Assembly: GCA_002887195.1 (NCBI GenBank) | Contig: PJAB01000785.1 | Location: forward strand, 1 to 20,826 | Source: Chrysochromulina parva | Lineage: Eukaryota; Haptophyta; Prymnesiales; Chrysochromulinaceae | DNA length: 20,826 bases | Reading direction: 5' to 3' | Shown: positions 8,121 to 16,244 of the stretch, in pieces | Position numbering within the stretch: position 1 is the first letter of the stretch | Layout: the number at the start of each line of letters is the position of its first letter | Program-made: the position numbers and the translations under genes | The notes under the pieces: generated by a model | Seen by the model: only the letters and a program-made list of their open reading frames with translations | What the model was told of the DNA's origin: nothing | Database searches by the model: none

Positions 8121-9962
8121 TCACCACGTGGGCTGTGCCATCAGGTCGGTCACCTGGCGCAGGTTGCCCGTGCGCTGGAGCCAGTCGCGGAAGCCTGCGT
8201 GCAGCGTCGCCTGCACCTCGGAGCGCACGGCCTCCGAGCAGCGCAGTGCGGCGATTTCGTCACGGAAACGGAGCATCCGCGTCACGTGGCCGACGAGCGC
8301 GTCCGCATACTCTGTGGGCAATTCGCACACGGGTGCCGCGCCTCCGCCCTGCGCCGCCGTGTGGGGAATGTCCATCGGCACGTGAAATGGCAGGAAGCGC
8401 GCGGGCGGCAGCAAGGCGCACGCTGGCTCCGCCATGCTCTCGCCATGCTTCTCGCCATGCTTCTCGCCATGCTCGGCGGCGGCGGTACCGAGGGCGAGTG
8501 GACCAGTCGACGAGACAGGCGTGTCCCAAAAATTGGCATGCAGCTGGGGAAGGACGCGGGCGGCAGCCATGTGGCGCGGCAACCCGTCGTAGATGGTGCC
8601 AAACGGCGCGAGGTGCACGCGGTGGTTCTCACCCATGAGCAGGGGCGGGCTATTGACGCACAGCTGGAAGGTGCAGTTCGTGCAGCTGGAGAGGCGCAGC
8701 GCTTGGCATGTCGCCACGAGCTTCATGTTCGCGCAGTGCGACACGGTGACCACGCGGCTCGCGGCGCCCACCACGACGGTGCAGCCGGTACAGCCGAGCA
8801 GCTCCACGCCACGCACGGGCGCGAGCGCGTAGACGTAGCAGCTGTGGCAGTCGATCAGCTGTAGCGCCCCGCCCCCTAACTCAGCTTCACGCAGCACGAG
8901 GGTCCGCCGTTTGGAGGCGTGAAGGCGAAGCACGCTGCCCGCCGGGCCCGCCTCGGCCGCCTCGGGCGCCGCGCCGAGAGTGCCGCTCACGGCGGGCTGC
9001 TCGTGCTCGTTGTCGTCCGGGGTGAGGACGGCCGGGCGCGCCGGGAGCACCGCGGGGGTGCACGCAGGTTGCCCGAGAAAGTCCATATTTGAAAGGCTGC
9101 CCGCCACCGCCGACGCACTGACGGAAGGGGTGAGCGGCGTGGGCGGCGGCGGCGCGAGCGGCGAGCGCGAGGGCGGCGCGGCCGCCGCCTCGGCTGCCGG
9201 CGAGGCGGGGCGCATCTCGACGAGGGCGCCTCGCATTGCGGGCAGCACCGTGCCCATTGTCGGCAGCGCCGCGCTTGGGTGCGTCGACCATATGCCAAGC
9301 GCCCCGGAGACTGAGTCCGCGCGCTGGCCCCGCGAGGCGAGGCGCGCGGCGGCGGTGCGATCGGGGCGCATCAACAGGCCCAGACGGTCGAGCTCGCTCG
9401 CGTAGACCCGCTCAGCTCCCGCGGCCACAAGCTGCAGCAGGGTCGGCAAGCTCCCTTGAAGCATCTTGCGCCGTCGCCGCATCGCCTGCATCGACTGCAG
9501 GCGCGACTGCACGGCGAGCGCGCGCGCGTTCGGGTGCGCGCCACCGTCGGCGGATCCATTCGGCTGCTGCAGCTTCGACGGCCATACCTCGCCGCTCGCG
9601 GCCTGCGACCGTGACAGATTGGTCGCGTTCTCACCCAGCTCGTGCTGTGCCCACTGAACCCAAAGCAGCAGCAGCATCGAGCCGAGCGGCACGCGAAGGG
9701 CCTCATCGGTCGGCATGTCGCGCTCGTCGCCGCGCGGCTGCGACAGCACGTGCGCGAAGCGCATGCATGCCGCCGCCTGCGACCGGCTCATGCTGAGGCC
9801 AGTCTCGGCGAGCACTGCCCAGGTGTCGAGATTGATGGGGAGGTCGGTCGACGCGGCCCGTGGCAGCTTCAGCACGTTCAGCAGCGAGCTCTCCGTAATC
9901 TTCGCGCCAGAGAAGTGCAGCAGGCCGTGCACCCACACCTCTGGCGAAGGCTCCAGCGCCAT
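8121..9962 (-). CDS. TBCCD1: TBCC domain-containing protein 1 (TBCCD1)
   Basis: 613 aa from the ATG at 9962; in-frame ATGs at 10088 and 10127 would add 42 or 55 residues of unconvincing sequence. The N-terminal ~200 residues are helical (EVWVHGLLHFSGAKITESSL and following), followed by a Pro/Ala/Ser-rich linker. Residues about 345-465 form the cofactor-C/CAP (CARP) beta-helix with its Cys-rich rungs (CHSCYVYALAPVRGVELLGC, CTVVVG, CQALRLSSCTNCTFQL). The family-specific PLLMGENHRVHLAPFGTIYD follows, and the C-terminal end is a helical segment. In animals, Chlamydomonas and trypanosomes, TBCCD1 sits at centrosomes or basal bodies and controls organelle position and basal-body linkage. That suggests a flagellate or centriole-bearing cell stage here. 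No intron is needed. Confidence 0.92.
   Translation of the reverse strand: MALEPSPEVWVHGLLHFSGAKITESSLLNVLKLPRAASTDLPINLDTWAVLAETGLSMSRSQAAACMRFAHVLSQPRGDERDMPTDEALRVPLGSMLLLLWVQWAQHELGENATNLSRSQAASGEVWPSKLQQPNGSADGGAHPNARALAVQSRLQSMQAMRRRRKMLQGSLPTLLQLVAAGAERVYASELDRLGLLMRPDRTAAARLASRGQRADSVSGALGIWSTHPSAALPTMGTVLPAMRGALVEMRPASPAAEAAAAPPSRSPLAPPPPTPLTPSVSASAVAGSLSNMDFLGQPACTPAVLPARPAVLTPDDNEHEQPAVSGTLGAAPEAAEAGPAGSVLRLHASKRRTLVLREAELGGGALQLIDCHSCYVYALAPVRGVELLGCTGCTVVVGAASRVVTVSHCANMKLVATCQALRLSSCTNCTFQLCVNSPPLLMGENHRVHLAPFGTIYDGLPRHMAAARVLPQLHANFWDTPVSSTGPLALGTAAAEHGEKHGEKHGESMAEPACALLPPARFLPFHVPMDIPHTAAQGGGAAPVCELPTEYADALVGHVTRMLRFRDEIAALRCSEAVRSEVQATLHAGFRDWLQRTGNLRQVTDLMAQPTW
8431..8475 (-). 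repeat. 12-bp tandem repeat in TBCCD1 encoding HGEK units
   Basis: About three and a half copies of a 12-bp unit (GCCATGCTTCTC on the plus strand) encode repeated His-Gly-Glu-Lys. The copy at the low-coordinate end is 11 nt, so the repeat goes out of phase there and reads SMAEP. It lies in a surface loop after the beta-helix domain. Confidence 0.85.
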
Positions 9963-10660
9963 TGTGCGAAAATCCCGCGCTTCTCGGATTGCGCCGCCTG
10001 CCGGTAAAAACCATCGAAGCCACAGCGGGCCGCGGGTAATAGCGCAATTCGGGGAGCTGGGGGTACCCCTGGGGGCGTAGGCCTTCATTTTCGATTTGAG
10101 GCTGAGGGGAAGCTCACACCCGACCATCACGCGACGCACTGACAGTCGCGCTCACCGCTCTCGTCTCAGGCCCGGTCACCGTCGCGCTCGCTCGCCGGCA
10201 GTCGCACATTGCAGTCGCAATGGGCAGTCGCTCCACGACCTCCGTCCCGGCCGCCGTCCGTGCACCGCTGCGCCCCGGACCCCCGGGCGCCCGGGGGCGC
10301 CGGCCGACAGACTCCATACAGCAGAGCATCACACACGCTACCCTGCATCTCACGTTGACTGATATAGTATATTACAGCGCGGCTGTTCATCTACTGTTCT
10401 TCTGCCACGCGGGCACGCATGTTCGTTGCGGAACGACACCTCTCGTAGACCAGGTACGGTATCCGAATAGGACGATTTGATTTGGCCATGCGGCTCTGAG
10501 GCTTGCGCTCTTCGCCCTCTCTCGGGAGCGCGCGGTCGACCAGTGGCCATTCTCGCTCGCGCCCTCGCCTATGCACATGCGCGGGCTGAGGCCGCTTCTC
10601 GCGGCCTCCGCCCGCGTAGGCTCGCCGTCGCACATGCTCAACAAGCCGCCCTGCTGTGTC
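9963..10660. other. Intergenic region between TBCCD1 start and SPX gene end
   Basis: About 700 bp contain the presumed TBCCD1 promoter/5' UTR and the SPX gene 3' UTR. A perfect 18-bp GC-only palindrome is at 10280-10297. A GGTACGGTA word is at 10453-10461. The region 10355-10375 is AT-rich (TGATATAGTATATTAC). No gene is seen. Confidence 0.4.
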
Positions 10661-11614
10661 TCACGTAGGCACCTGGCCGCAAGCAGGGATCGCGGGCGGC
10701 GGCGGCGGCATGAGCTCGGCCGGACTGCTGTTGCAACACTGTGCGGACTGCTGTTGCTGCTGCGAGTCGAGCGCCGAAGAGGCTGCCCAACACTCGGGCG
10801 CACCTACAGCCTTCGCCGCCTCGCCGCCTCGCTGCTGCAGCAAGTTGAACTGACGCTCCGTCTCCTCGACGAGCTCTCCGAGGGTCTCACAGCGGTAAAA
10901 CGGCAACTCGACGAGCGCGCCAATGTACTCGTTTCGCAGCTGTACGCCCAGCTTTTTCTCGAACTTTTTGAGTATTTTGCTCACGGCCGTGAAGTTGAGC
11001 GCTACGAAGTGTTGGAGGAGCAGCAGCTGGAAGTTGAGCGTAACCAGCGAGTGCTGGCATGCGCAGCGAAACTGCGGCTGCGGCTTGCCCACGCACTGCG
11101 CGCACGACAAACGGGCAGGGTTAGGATGGCCGAGGAGCCGTGCGGCACGTGAGACAGTTGGCCAAGATACTGACTGCGGCACTCGCTGTACTGGCCGACG
11201 TCGCAGTGCAGGTTGGGGCGGCATCTAGAATCAGGTTGGGGGGTGGCGAGGCCATTCGGCGGTGGCAGCGGCGCACCAGCTGGTCGGTGTACTGGCCCAG
11301 CGCGTGCAGCAGGATCACGGCGTCCTCGACGCGATCCATGTAGAAGGTATTGGCCTTCTCGACATAGGGGTCCAGCAGTGCGGTGAAGCCGGCAGCCACC
11401 TCCTCCGGCGGCCGTGAACCTGCGTACGTGTGCGACGGCGATGCCGGTCAGTCGAGGCCTACCGCCGAAGTGAGTTGATTTTGATCACGCGCGCACCCTG
11501 GGCCTCCGCCTCTCGATTGATCGCCTGCTTGAGCAGCTTGTAATCGACCATGTATTCGCTCCATTGAGGCAATCGGGCATCGACCGTGGCGCGTAGGATC
11601 TTGCCAAACTTCAT
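10661..11614 (-). CDS. Stand-alone SPX-domain protein (three exons, spliced)
   Basis: Proposed exons on the minus strand are 11614-11497, 11419-11277 and 11095-10661, giving 231 aa. The phases agree (1, then 0) and both introns are GT-AG. The protein begins MKFGKIL, the hallmark SPX start. It continues with PQWSEYMVDYKLLKQAI (helices 1-2), FTALLDPYVEKANTFYMDRVED (helix 3) and LNFTAVSKILKKFEKK. Ligand residues of the SPX basic surface are present: Lys2, Tyr25, Lys26, Lys29 and the lysine cluster Lys127/130/131/134. SPX domains bind inositol pyrophosphates and report phosphate status. After the domain there is only a Gln/Pro/Ala-rich tail, with no EXS, VTC, RING or transporter part, as in plant SPX1-4. 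A gene model without splicing breaks the domain into three frames. Confidence 0.85.
11096..11276 (-). other. Intron 2 of the SPX gene
   Basis: This 181-nt intron has donor CTG/GTGCGCC and acceptor GCGCAG/TGC. A CCTAAC branch-point match lies about 25 nt before the acceptor, followed by a pyrimidine-rich run. Splicing joins the frame in phase 0 and restores the third SPX helix. Confidence 0.8.
11420..11496 (-). other. Intron 1 of the SPX gene
   Basis: This 77-nt intron has donor CAGG/GTGCGCG and acceptor ACGCAG/GTTC. It carries an in-frame stop if retained. The downstream phase requires one leftover base, which selects this GT over the nearby GTGATC and GTAGGC. Confidence 0.7.
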
Positions 11615-11888
11615 TTTGCTCCCGGTGGATGCTCTTCGTGGCGCACGTGCGGCGCGGTCTCCGCTCTGAGGACGCCCTCCGCTCAGGATTCGGGAAGATC
11701 CAGTTGGGCCGGATGACTCTCCTCGTCGAAGCGACGAAATGCAATCTCCCCCGTTTTGACGTACAAATGACGAAAATGTTTATCGATCAATCGGCAACAG
11801 GACACTGATTGCTTGAGTGTTCTGTTACATGTATCCGGATTCCGTGCCAACTCTCAGAACGCGCGAGCTGTTTCAACAATGACCAATG
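11615..11888. promoter_or_regulatory. Presumed promoter region of the SPX gene
   Basis: The 274 bp between the SPX start codon and the mobile element's left target duplication should hold the proximal SPX promoter. The distal half (11740-11888) is clearly AT-richer than the genes. No TATA box and no P1BS-like GNATATNC site (the plant PHR-binding motif) is seen. Confidence 0.35.
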
Positions 11889-11898
11889 TTAGCTTGTT
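11889..11898 (+). repeat. Left 10-bp target site duplication TTAGCTTGTT
   Basis: TTAGCTTGTT directly precedes the CAGTT inverted terminus and recurs exactly at 12798-12807, directly after the opposite terminus, in the same orientation. Confidence 0.8.
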
Positions 11899-12797
11899 CA
11901 GTTCAGTTCAGTTACTGCATAAACAACAGACAACCTATACGGAAGCCTATCGAATGTGCTCTCGAGGCTAGCAGTGGGGGTGAGAGTCGTCGGAGATGGT
12001 GAGACACAACGGAAGGAGCACGAACGCGAAGGAGACCAGGAGGAGACACGCCACAGGGTGCTAGCCTGCGTGCCCTCAGAGTACAGATAGAGATCGAAGA
12101 GAATAGATAGAGAGGGGGGATTGGGGGAGAGAAAGAGGGGGACATAGGTGCCTCGACCGAGGTGCTCGTGATCAACAAGCCCGCGCGCACACCGGTCCCG
12201 ACTCACACCCCAAGGGGCAGTGCCGGACTCAGTTGCATCGCGTGCTCAGACCGGTCCTGCTGCAACTTGCCGATGTACTTGCCATCGACGCCCACGCAGC
12301 CCATGTCGCCGCCATCGCCTTCATGCGCTCGCCCAGCCTCACTGCCGCTGCTGCCCGCGCCGTCGCCGACCCGCCTCTCTCTGCTGCTCTCTCTCTCTCT
12401 CAGCGTCCTGCGCCAACACCTCAGGTGTTGCACCCATGGCATGTTGCAGACGCCTGTGTCGCGCGCGCACACGCATGCGTGAGATAGTGCGTGGGCAGGG
12501 TGTGGCGCGCACTCAGTAACGCCCTCGACCGCCCTTGCCGCCTCTGCGCCAGCCGCCATTGCCGCCTTGACGGCCCTTGTCTGGTCAAAACGCCAGATCG
12601 CCAAGAACTCGTCAGAGGCGGGCCGCGCGCGCTCGACGCGCGGCACTGGGGTAAGCAGACCATGCCAGCACCACTCTTCCAGCCATGCCAATTGCGCCGC
12701 GCCGTGTCCTCCCGATCGCTTGCGCCGGAGGGGTCAGGAAGAGAGGGACGGCGAAGGACGCCATTTGAACTGAACTGAACTGAACTGAACTGAACTG
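11899..12797. mobile_element. 899-bp non-autonomous DNA-transposon-like element with CAGTT-repeat inverted termini
   Basis: The left end is three tandem CAGTT units (11899-11913). The right end is six AACTG units (12768-12797), the exact inverted counterpart. Both are flanked by identical 10-bp direct repeats. Terminal inverted repeats plus a target duplication of this length are what transposase-mobilised elements leave, and 9-11 bp fits Mutator-like elements best. The interior shows no transposase. It holds a purine-rich block (about 11980-12150), a CT microsatellite (about 12376-12402) and a GC-rich, coding-like stretch on the minus strand (about 12490-12750). The GC-rich interior next to AT-rich flanks suggests captured host sequence, as in Pack-MULEs. 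It sits between the divergent SPX and GARP-Myb genes. Confidence 0.72.
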
Positions 12798-12807
12798 TTA
12801 GCTTGTT
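12798..12807 (+). repeat. Right 10-bp target site duplication TTAGCTTGTT
   Basis: Exact copy of 11889-11898, immediately after the last AACTG unit of the right terminus. Confidence 0.8.
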
Positions 12808-12874
12808 TCTAGTAATGCTTTCGTATGGTGTGCCGGGCGGCCCGAAACAATGAGCAACATTCACGCCAAAAAAA

Positions 12875-12975
12875 TGAATGTTGAATGGTGAATGCTGCAT
12901 TCAACATTCACCATTCAACATTCAACATTCGATTCCCCCCCCCCCGAATGTTCTTGTATGTTGAATGTTGAATTT
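12875..12975. repeat. GAATGTT heptamer cluster forming a large hairpin, with poly-C tract
   Basis: Arms at 12875-12894 and 12905-12924 are perfect 20-bp inverted copies around a 10-nt loop. More AACATTC units follow to about 12931, then a run of 11 C at 12935-12945. GAATGTT units in the opposite orientation run to about 12973 and can pair with 12912-12926. The whole is a degenerate 7-bp minisatellite present in both orientations. It lies 70-170 bp outside the mobile element, upstream of the Myb gene. Confidence 0.85.
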
Positions 12976-13508
12976 CGTTACATGTGAACATATGTGTCTT
13001 GTCTTGCAAGTTGTCTTGCACCGAGTGTAAATTGGTTGTCTTTTGTTTCAATTGTTTTGTTTCATTGAGAGACGACTCGCACGTGGATCATGGTGCCAAG
13101 TAACAAGAAAAAACCAGATCCTACTCGTGGTCGTACGGCGACGAAACATTGTGACGAAACTGACTTTGCATGAAACAAAGCTGCCGAAATCTCCATTTAC
13201 AAATTCTCCCACAAGTTTCAGTTTCGTCCCTCCTCGCCGAGCACTAAGATGGCGAAAGGAGATTGTGGCCTTGCCGGCCGAGCTCTCCGATGTTTCAACC
13301 CGAGGTGCGCAGTCTGCCTGACGCGGCTTATCGACGGCCTGCGAGCATTGCCACGCGCACACCCACATACAGGCGCATTCGCCGATTGCCTCCACCCAGC
13401 GCGGCCCGAAACCATTCCCCCGACAAAACTTGGGTCTGCTGAAACTGGCAGGTGCTGCCTGTCTCCGGGTTCGCGCTGCCAACCACGCCGCAGCAATCGG
13501 CAGCCCAG
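12976..13508. promoter_or_regulatory. Presumed upstream/5' UTR region of the GARP-Myb gene
   Basis: The 5' half (12976-13210) is AT-richer and includes a TTGTCTTGCA direct repeat near 12999-13020. From about 13240 it is GC-rich. At 13449-13451 there is a CAG with acceptor-like context (CTGCTGAAACTGGCAG), and the Myb frame is open from just after it without an ATG. An upstream 5' exon is therefore possible. No phase-compatible donor with an ATG was found. Confidence 0.35.
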
Positions 13509-14354
13509 ATGGAGCTACCTCCGGTGAACCCCATCTCGCCGCTCTTAGCCATGGGACAGCAACACGCCTTCCCACCGCCGCCATCTTCACAGCTGCCATC
13601 TCCCGCCTTACATTTCGACGTGTCCGATCTGCAGCTCGCGCTCACGCGCTCGCGGCAGGAAGCGGGTGGCGCGGGCGGCCTTCGGCGCGCAACGTCGGCG
13701 CCACACTCGATGGACGCCCTCGGCCAGGACCCACGGGGGAAGAACGGCAACTCAAACCACGGTTACCTTGCGCCATCGGGTGGGCCAATGCGCCGCGTGT
13801 CATCGAGCCTGGGCATGCGTCGCTCGGCCTCCTTTTTCTGGACGCCCGCCGCGCATCACGACTTTGAGCGTGCCGTCGCCGCCCTCACGGCGCGCGGCAC
13901 CGAGTGCTCCGCCTCGGCGATCCTTAACGAGATGAGTCACCGAGCCAACTTGCAGCTCAGTGACGTCGACAACCACTTGCGCAAGCGCATGCTCGTCCAG
14001 CGACGCGTGCTGCAGACGCTCGTGGATCGGCCGCCGCTCGCGAGCGTCGCCAGCCAGGCCACGACGGCTGCGCCGGCGCCCACACATGCGACCACCGCCA
14101 CCCAAAGCAGCAGCCCGACGGGTCACGTGCAATTTGGCACTCACAACCCACATACCTCGCCAATCTTTGCGCGCCCATCTGCGATGGCCGCGGTGGCTGA
14201 GGAGGAGCCTGGCACCGCCGCCGCCGCCGCCGTGCTTTCCGAGGGCCTCGCCTACCAGCTGACCACGCAGAAGCTACAACACCTCCAGCTCGCCGCGGCA
14301 CGCGAGGCGTTGCTAACGCATGCAGAGCGGCAACTCCTCTCGCAGCAGCAGTGA
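13509..14354 (+). CDS. GARP/Myb-like transcription factor with C-terminal helix
   Basis: 281 aa from the first ATG in frame at 13509. Residues 1-105 are Pro/Ser-rich and low complexity, with a Ser/Arg patch (RRVSSSLGMRRSAS) just before the domain. Residues about 108-163 form a single Myb-like helix-turn-helix of GARP type. It has WTPAAHHDFERAVAAL for helix 1 (compare plant WTPELHERFVEAV), SASAILNEM for helix 2 and LSDVDNHLRKRML for the recognition helix (compare YHVKSHLQKYR). A His-Leu-Arg-Lys core replaces the His-Leu-Gln-Lys of plants. A low-complexity linker follows. Residues about 243-280 (LAYQLTTQKLQHLQLAAAREALL...) are a Leu/Gln-rich amphipathic helix that could be a coiled coil, as in MYB-CC factors. 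The neighbouring divergent gene encodes an SPX protein. Confidence 0.75.
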   Translation: MELPPVNPISPLLAMGQQHAFPPPPSSQLPSPALHFDVSDLQLALTRSRQEAGGAGGLRRATSAPHSMDALGQDPRGKNGNSNHGYLAPSGGPMRRVSSSLGMRRSASFFWTPAAHHDFERAVAALTARGTECSASAILNEMSHRANLQLSDVDNHLRKRMLVQRRVLQTLVDRPPLASVASQATTAAPAPTHATTATQSSSPTGHVQFGTHNPHTSPIFARPSAMAAVAEEEPGTAAAAAVLSEGLAYQLTTQKLQHLQLAAAREALLTHAERQLLSQQQ

Positions 14355-14990
14355 GCACCGGGCTGCGACGCGCGGACGGCGGGCGAGCGAGCACCGAGCG
14401 ACTAGAGCCGCGCGCGTGCAAGGACGAAGAGGCGCTGCGCAAACGCGGCCCCGGCAGACCCACGGACACAGACGGGCTCGGGGACGGCGCGGAGATGGAA
14501 CACTGTTCTCACTCGACACGTGTTCGCATGAGTCACATGGAGCTCCATGGAGCTCCATGGCGGACGCCCAGCGGTGGCGACCACGTGCTATGCGTTCAAC
14601 GATCAGAGGTGCAGCAGCAGGAAGCAGCGAGGATCACAACAGAAGTTTCTTGATCGTCTTTTAGTCCGGCGCGGGCCGCCCCGGGCCCCTCGGTCCGGCG
14701 CCTCCGGCCAGCGACCGGACGTCGTGCCGCGCAGCGGACGTGACCGCGGCGACTGCACGCCGTGAGAGGCTGAGACGTGCCACGTGATGCGGTCCTCTCA
14801 GAGACTCCACTGTGCGACCTCATTTCTATCGTACCGGTAACGAGTTTACGTTATCGTATGGTCCAAAGGCTAAACGCGTTTACCGCGCGTTCCTGTTCGG
14901 CGACCCGCGGCGCGGAATTTCGAATTATCGGTTATCGCTTTACCGTTCGGTACGCTTAAAAGCGCCTCCATCTCACTCAAGCCACCTCCG
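14355..14990. other. Convergent intergenic region between Myb and LACTB2 genes
   Basis: About 640 bp should hold two 3' UTRs. Visible items are the perfect palindrome at 14536-14559, a CGTACCGGTAA word at 14830-14840 and TACCGTTCGGTA at 14941-14952. The stretch 14820-14960 is richer in AT and in TTTACG/CGTTTA words than the flanks. No gene is supported. Confidence 0.4.
14536..14559. repeat. 24-bp perfect palindrome built on GGAGCTCCAT
   Basis: The unit GGAGCTCCAT is itself palindromic around AGCT and is repeated twice, so the 24 bp read the same on both strands. A 14-bp part (CACATGGAGCTCCA, 14534-14547) recurs inverted at 18879-18892 in another gap. Confidence 0.9.
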
Positions 14991-15968
14991 TCAGTGCGGA
15001 AACCACCTGCGCAAGAAGATGCGATCGATGCGGATGCCCATGATGGTAGGCAGTGGCAACCCTAGCCAGTCACGTCGCCGGGCGACGCCCTCAGCCTCGA
15101 GCTTATCGAGGTGCTTCTCGACGTTCCATGCGGCCGCGATGCGCAGCTTCCAACTGAGCGACGGGTAGATGGCGCGCACGATGCCAAAGGGCGAGAGGCC
15201 GGTGTACCGGAGCAGCGGGCTCTCGCGGATCTCCCGGAGCGCCGCGAGCACCTGTTGCTCTCGCGCCGAGCGGTGATCGATGTACTCGCGCACCTTGTTG
15301 TAGCCATCGACAATGAGCGGGCCGTGCGCGGGATAGATGCGCCTTGCCTCGGGGCACGTGGTGGAAGCCGAGCCATTCGTCGGCGGAAAGGTCTCGAGGA
15401 GAATTTGCAGCGATCGCATGTACTGGCTCAGGTCCTCAAAGACCGCCGACGAGTCGCCGAGCACGCAGTCGCCCGAGAAGACGGCGCCCTCCTCGCGCAG
15501 CACGAAACAAACGTGATCGGGCGTGTGCCCTGGCGTGGCCAGCACGCGCACCGTCGCATCGCCTTCCTCGGTCGAAAGCTCCTGACCGTCCGTGAGCTCG
15601 CGCACGCCGGCCTTGACAAGGTCAAAGGACGGCCCGTGCTCGCCCTTGTAGGCAGCCTGGAACTTCCACGCCCGCAGGTCTTCACCAAAGGCTCTCCGCA
15701 GGCTCTTGAGGCCCTCGGAGTGGTCGCGGTGGTAGTGAGTGATGAGTACGTCAGAGATGCGCTCGACGCCATTCTGCTCCATCACCTTGTGGAGCAGCTC
15801 CACGTACCCAGGCATGTCCTCGCCAACGTCAATAAGAAGCCGACTACGCCCTGCTCCGACAAGATACGTGTTCGTACCTTGTAGAGTGAAAGGACCAGGG
15901 TTCAGGCCGAGCACCCGCACGACCAGTCGTGAGAGTCGGGAGATGTCATCGATCTTTTCCTGCGGCAT
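14991..15968 (-). CDS. LACTB2: LACTB2-like metallo-beta-lactamase-fold endoribonuclease
   Basis: 325 aa, intronless, from the ATG at 15968. The MBL fold runs from the N terminus with GTNTYLVG and LLIDVGE. The metal motif is THYHRDHSEG (His78, His80, Asp82, His83), then PGHTPDH (His148), SGDCVLG (Asp167) and YPAHGP (His215). The C-terminal winged-helix region begins at SAREQQVL, matching the HRNIREQQIL of animal LACTB2. Animal LACTB2 is a mitochondrial single-strand-specific endoribonuclease. No obvious presequence is visible here, so the location is open. A short insert, PPTNGSASTTCPE, precedes the last metal ligand. It contains no splice signals I trust and may be a real loop. Confidence 0.93.
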   Translation of the reverse strand: MPQEKIDDISRLSRLVVRVLGLNPGPFTLQGTNTYLVGAGRSRLLIDVGEDMPGYVELLHKVMEQNGVERISDVLITHYHRDHSEGLKSLRRAFGEDLRAWKFQAAYKGEHGPSFDLVKAGVRELTDGQELSTEEGDATVRVLATPGHTPDHVCFVLREEGAVFSGDCVLGDSSAVFEDLSQYMRSLQILLETFPPTNGSASTTCPEARRIYPAHGPLIVDGYNKVREYIDHRSAREQQVLAALREIRESPLLRYTGLSPFGIVRAIYPSLSWKLRIAAAWNVEKHLDKLEAEGVARRRDWLGLPLPTIMGIRIDRIFLRRWFPH

Positions 15969-16244
15969 TTTCCTCGTTGTCGGGAGCCTCCATTGACTCG
16001 AAGTTACATGTTTAGTTCAAAACTTACGCAAAAATCGGGTGGCGCCGGAACACGTATTCGAGTAGGCGTTCTCGCTTTGGGGCTGCTTTGGGCGGTTTGG
16101 GGAGGGCGGACTTGTTGCGACTGATTCATCTCGTGCGCGTTGATGCGACTCGGGTTCGTCCACAGCCAAGGGATCACTGAGCAGCATCGACTCCAGGACA
16201 CCAGACCGTTCACACAGGACACAGCGCCATGCCTCAATCGTTGC
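15969..16244. promoter_or_regulatory. Spacer with presumed LACTB2 promoter and ferredoxin 3' UTR
   Basis: 276 bp between two minus-strand genes. A short interrupted purine/pyrimidine patch lies near 16070-16110. No distinct element is recognised, and the role is assigned by position. Confidence 0.3.

Noticed and set aside
12376..12402. CT-rich run as a polypyrimidine tract of a gene inside the mobile element
   Set aside because: It is a simple CT microsatellite with no adjoining exon that continues a supported frame.
13249..13527. Plus-strand frame starting MAKGDCGLAG as an upstream exon of the Myb gene
   Set aside because: A GTGCGC donor-like site exists within it, but its phase does not fit the acceptor at 13451 or later acceptors, so no joined frame results.
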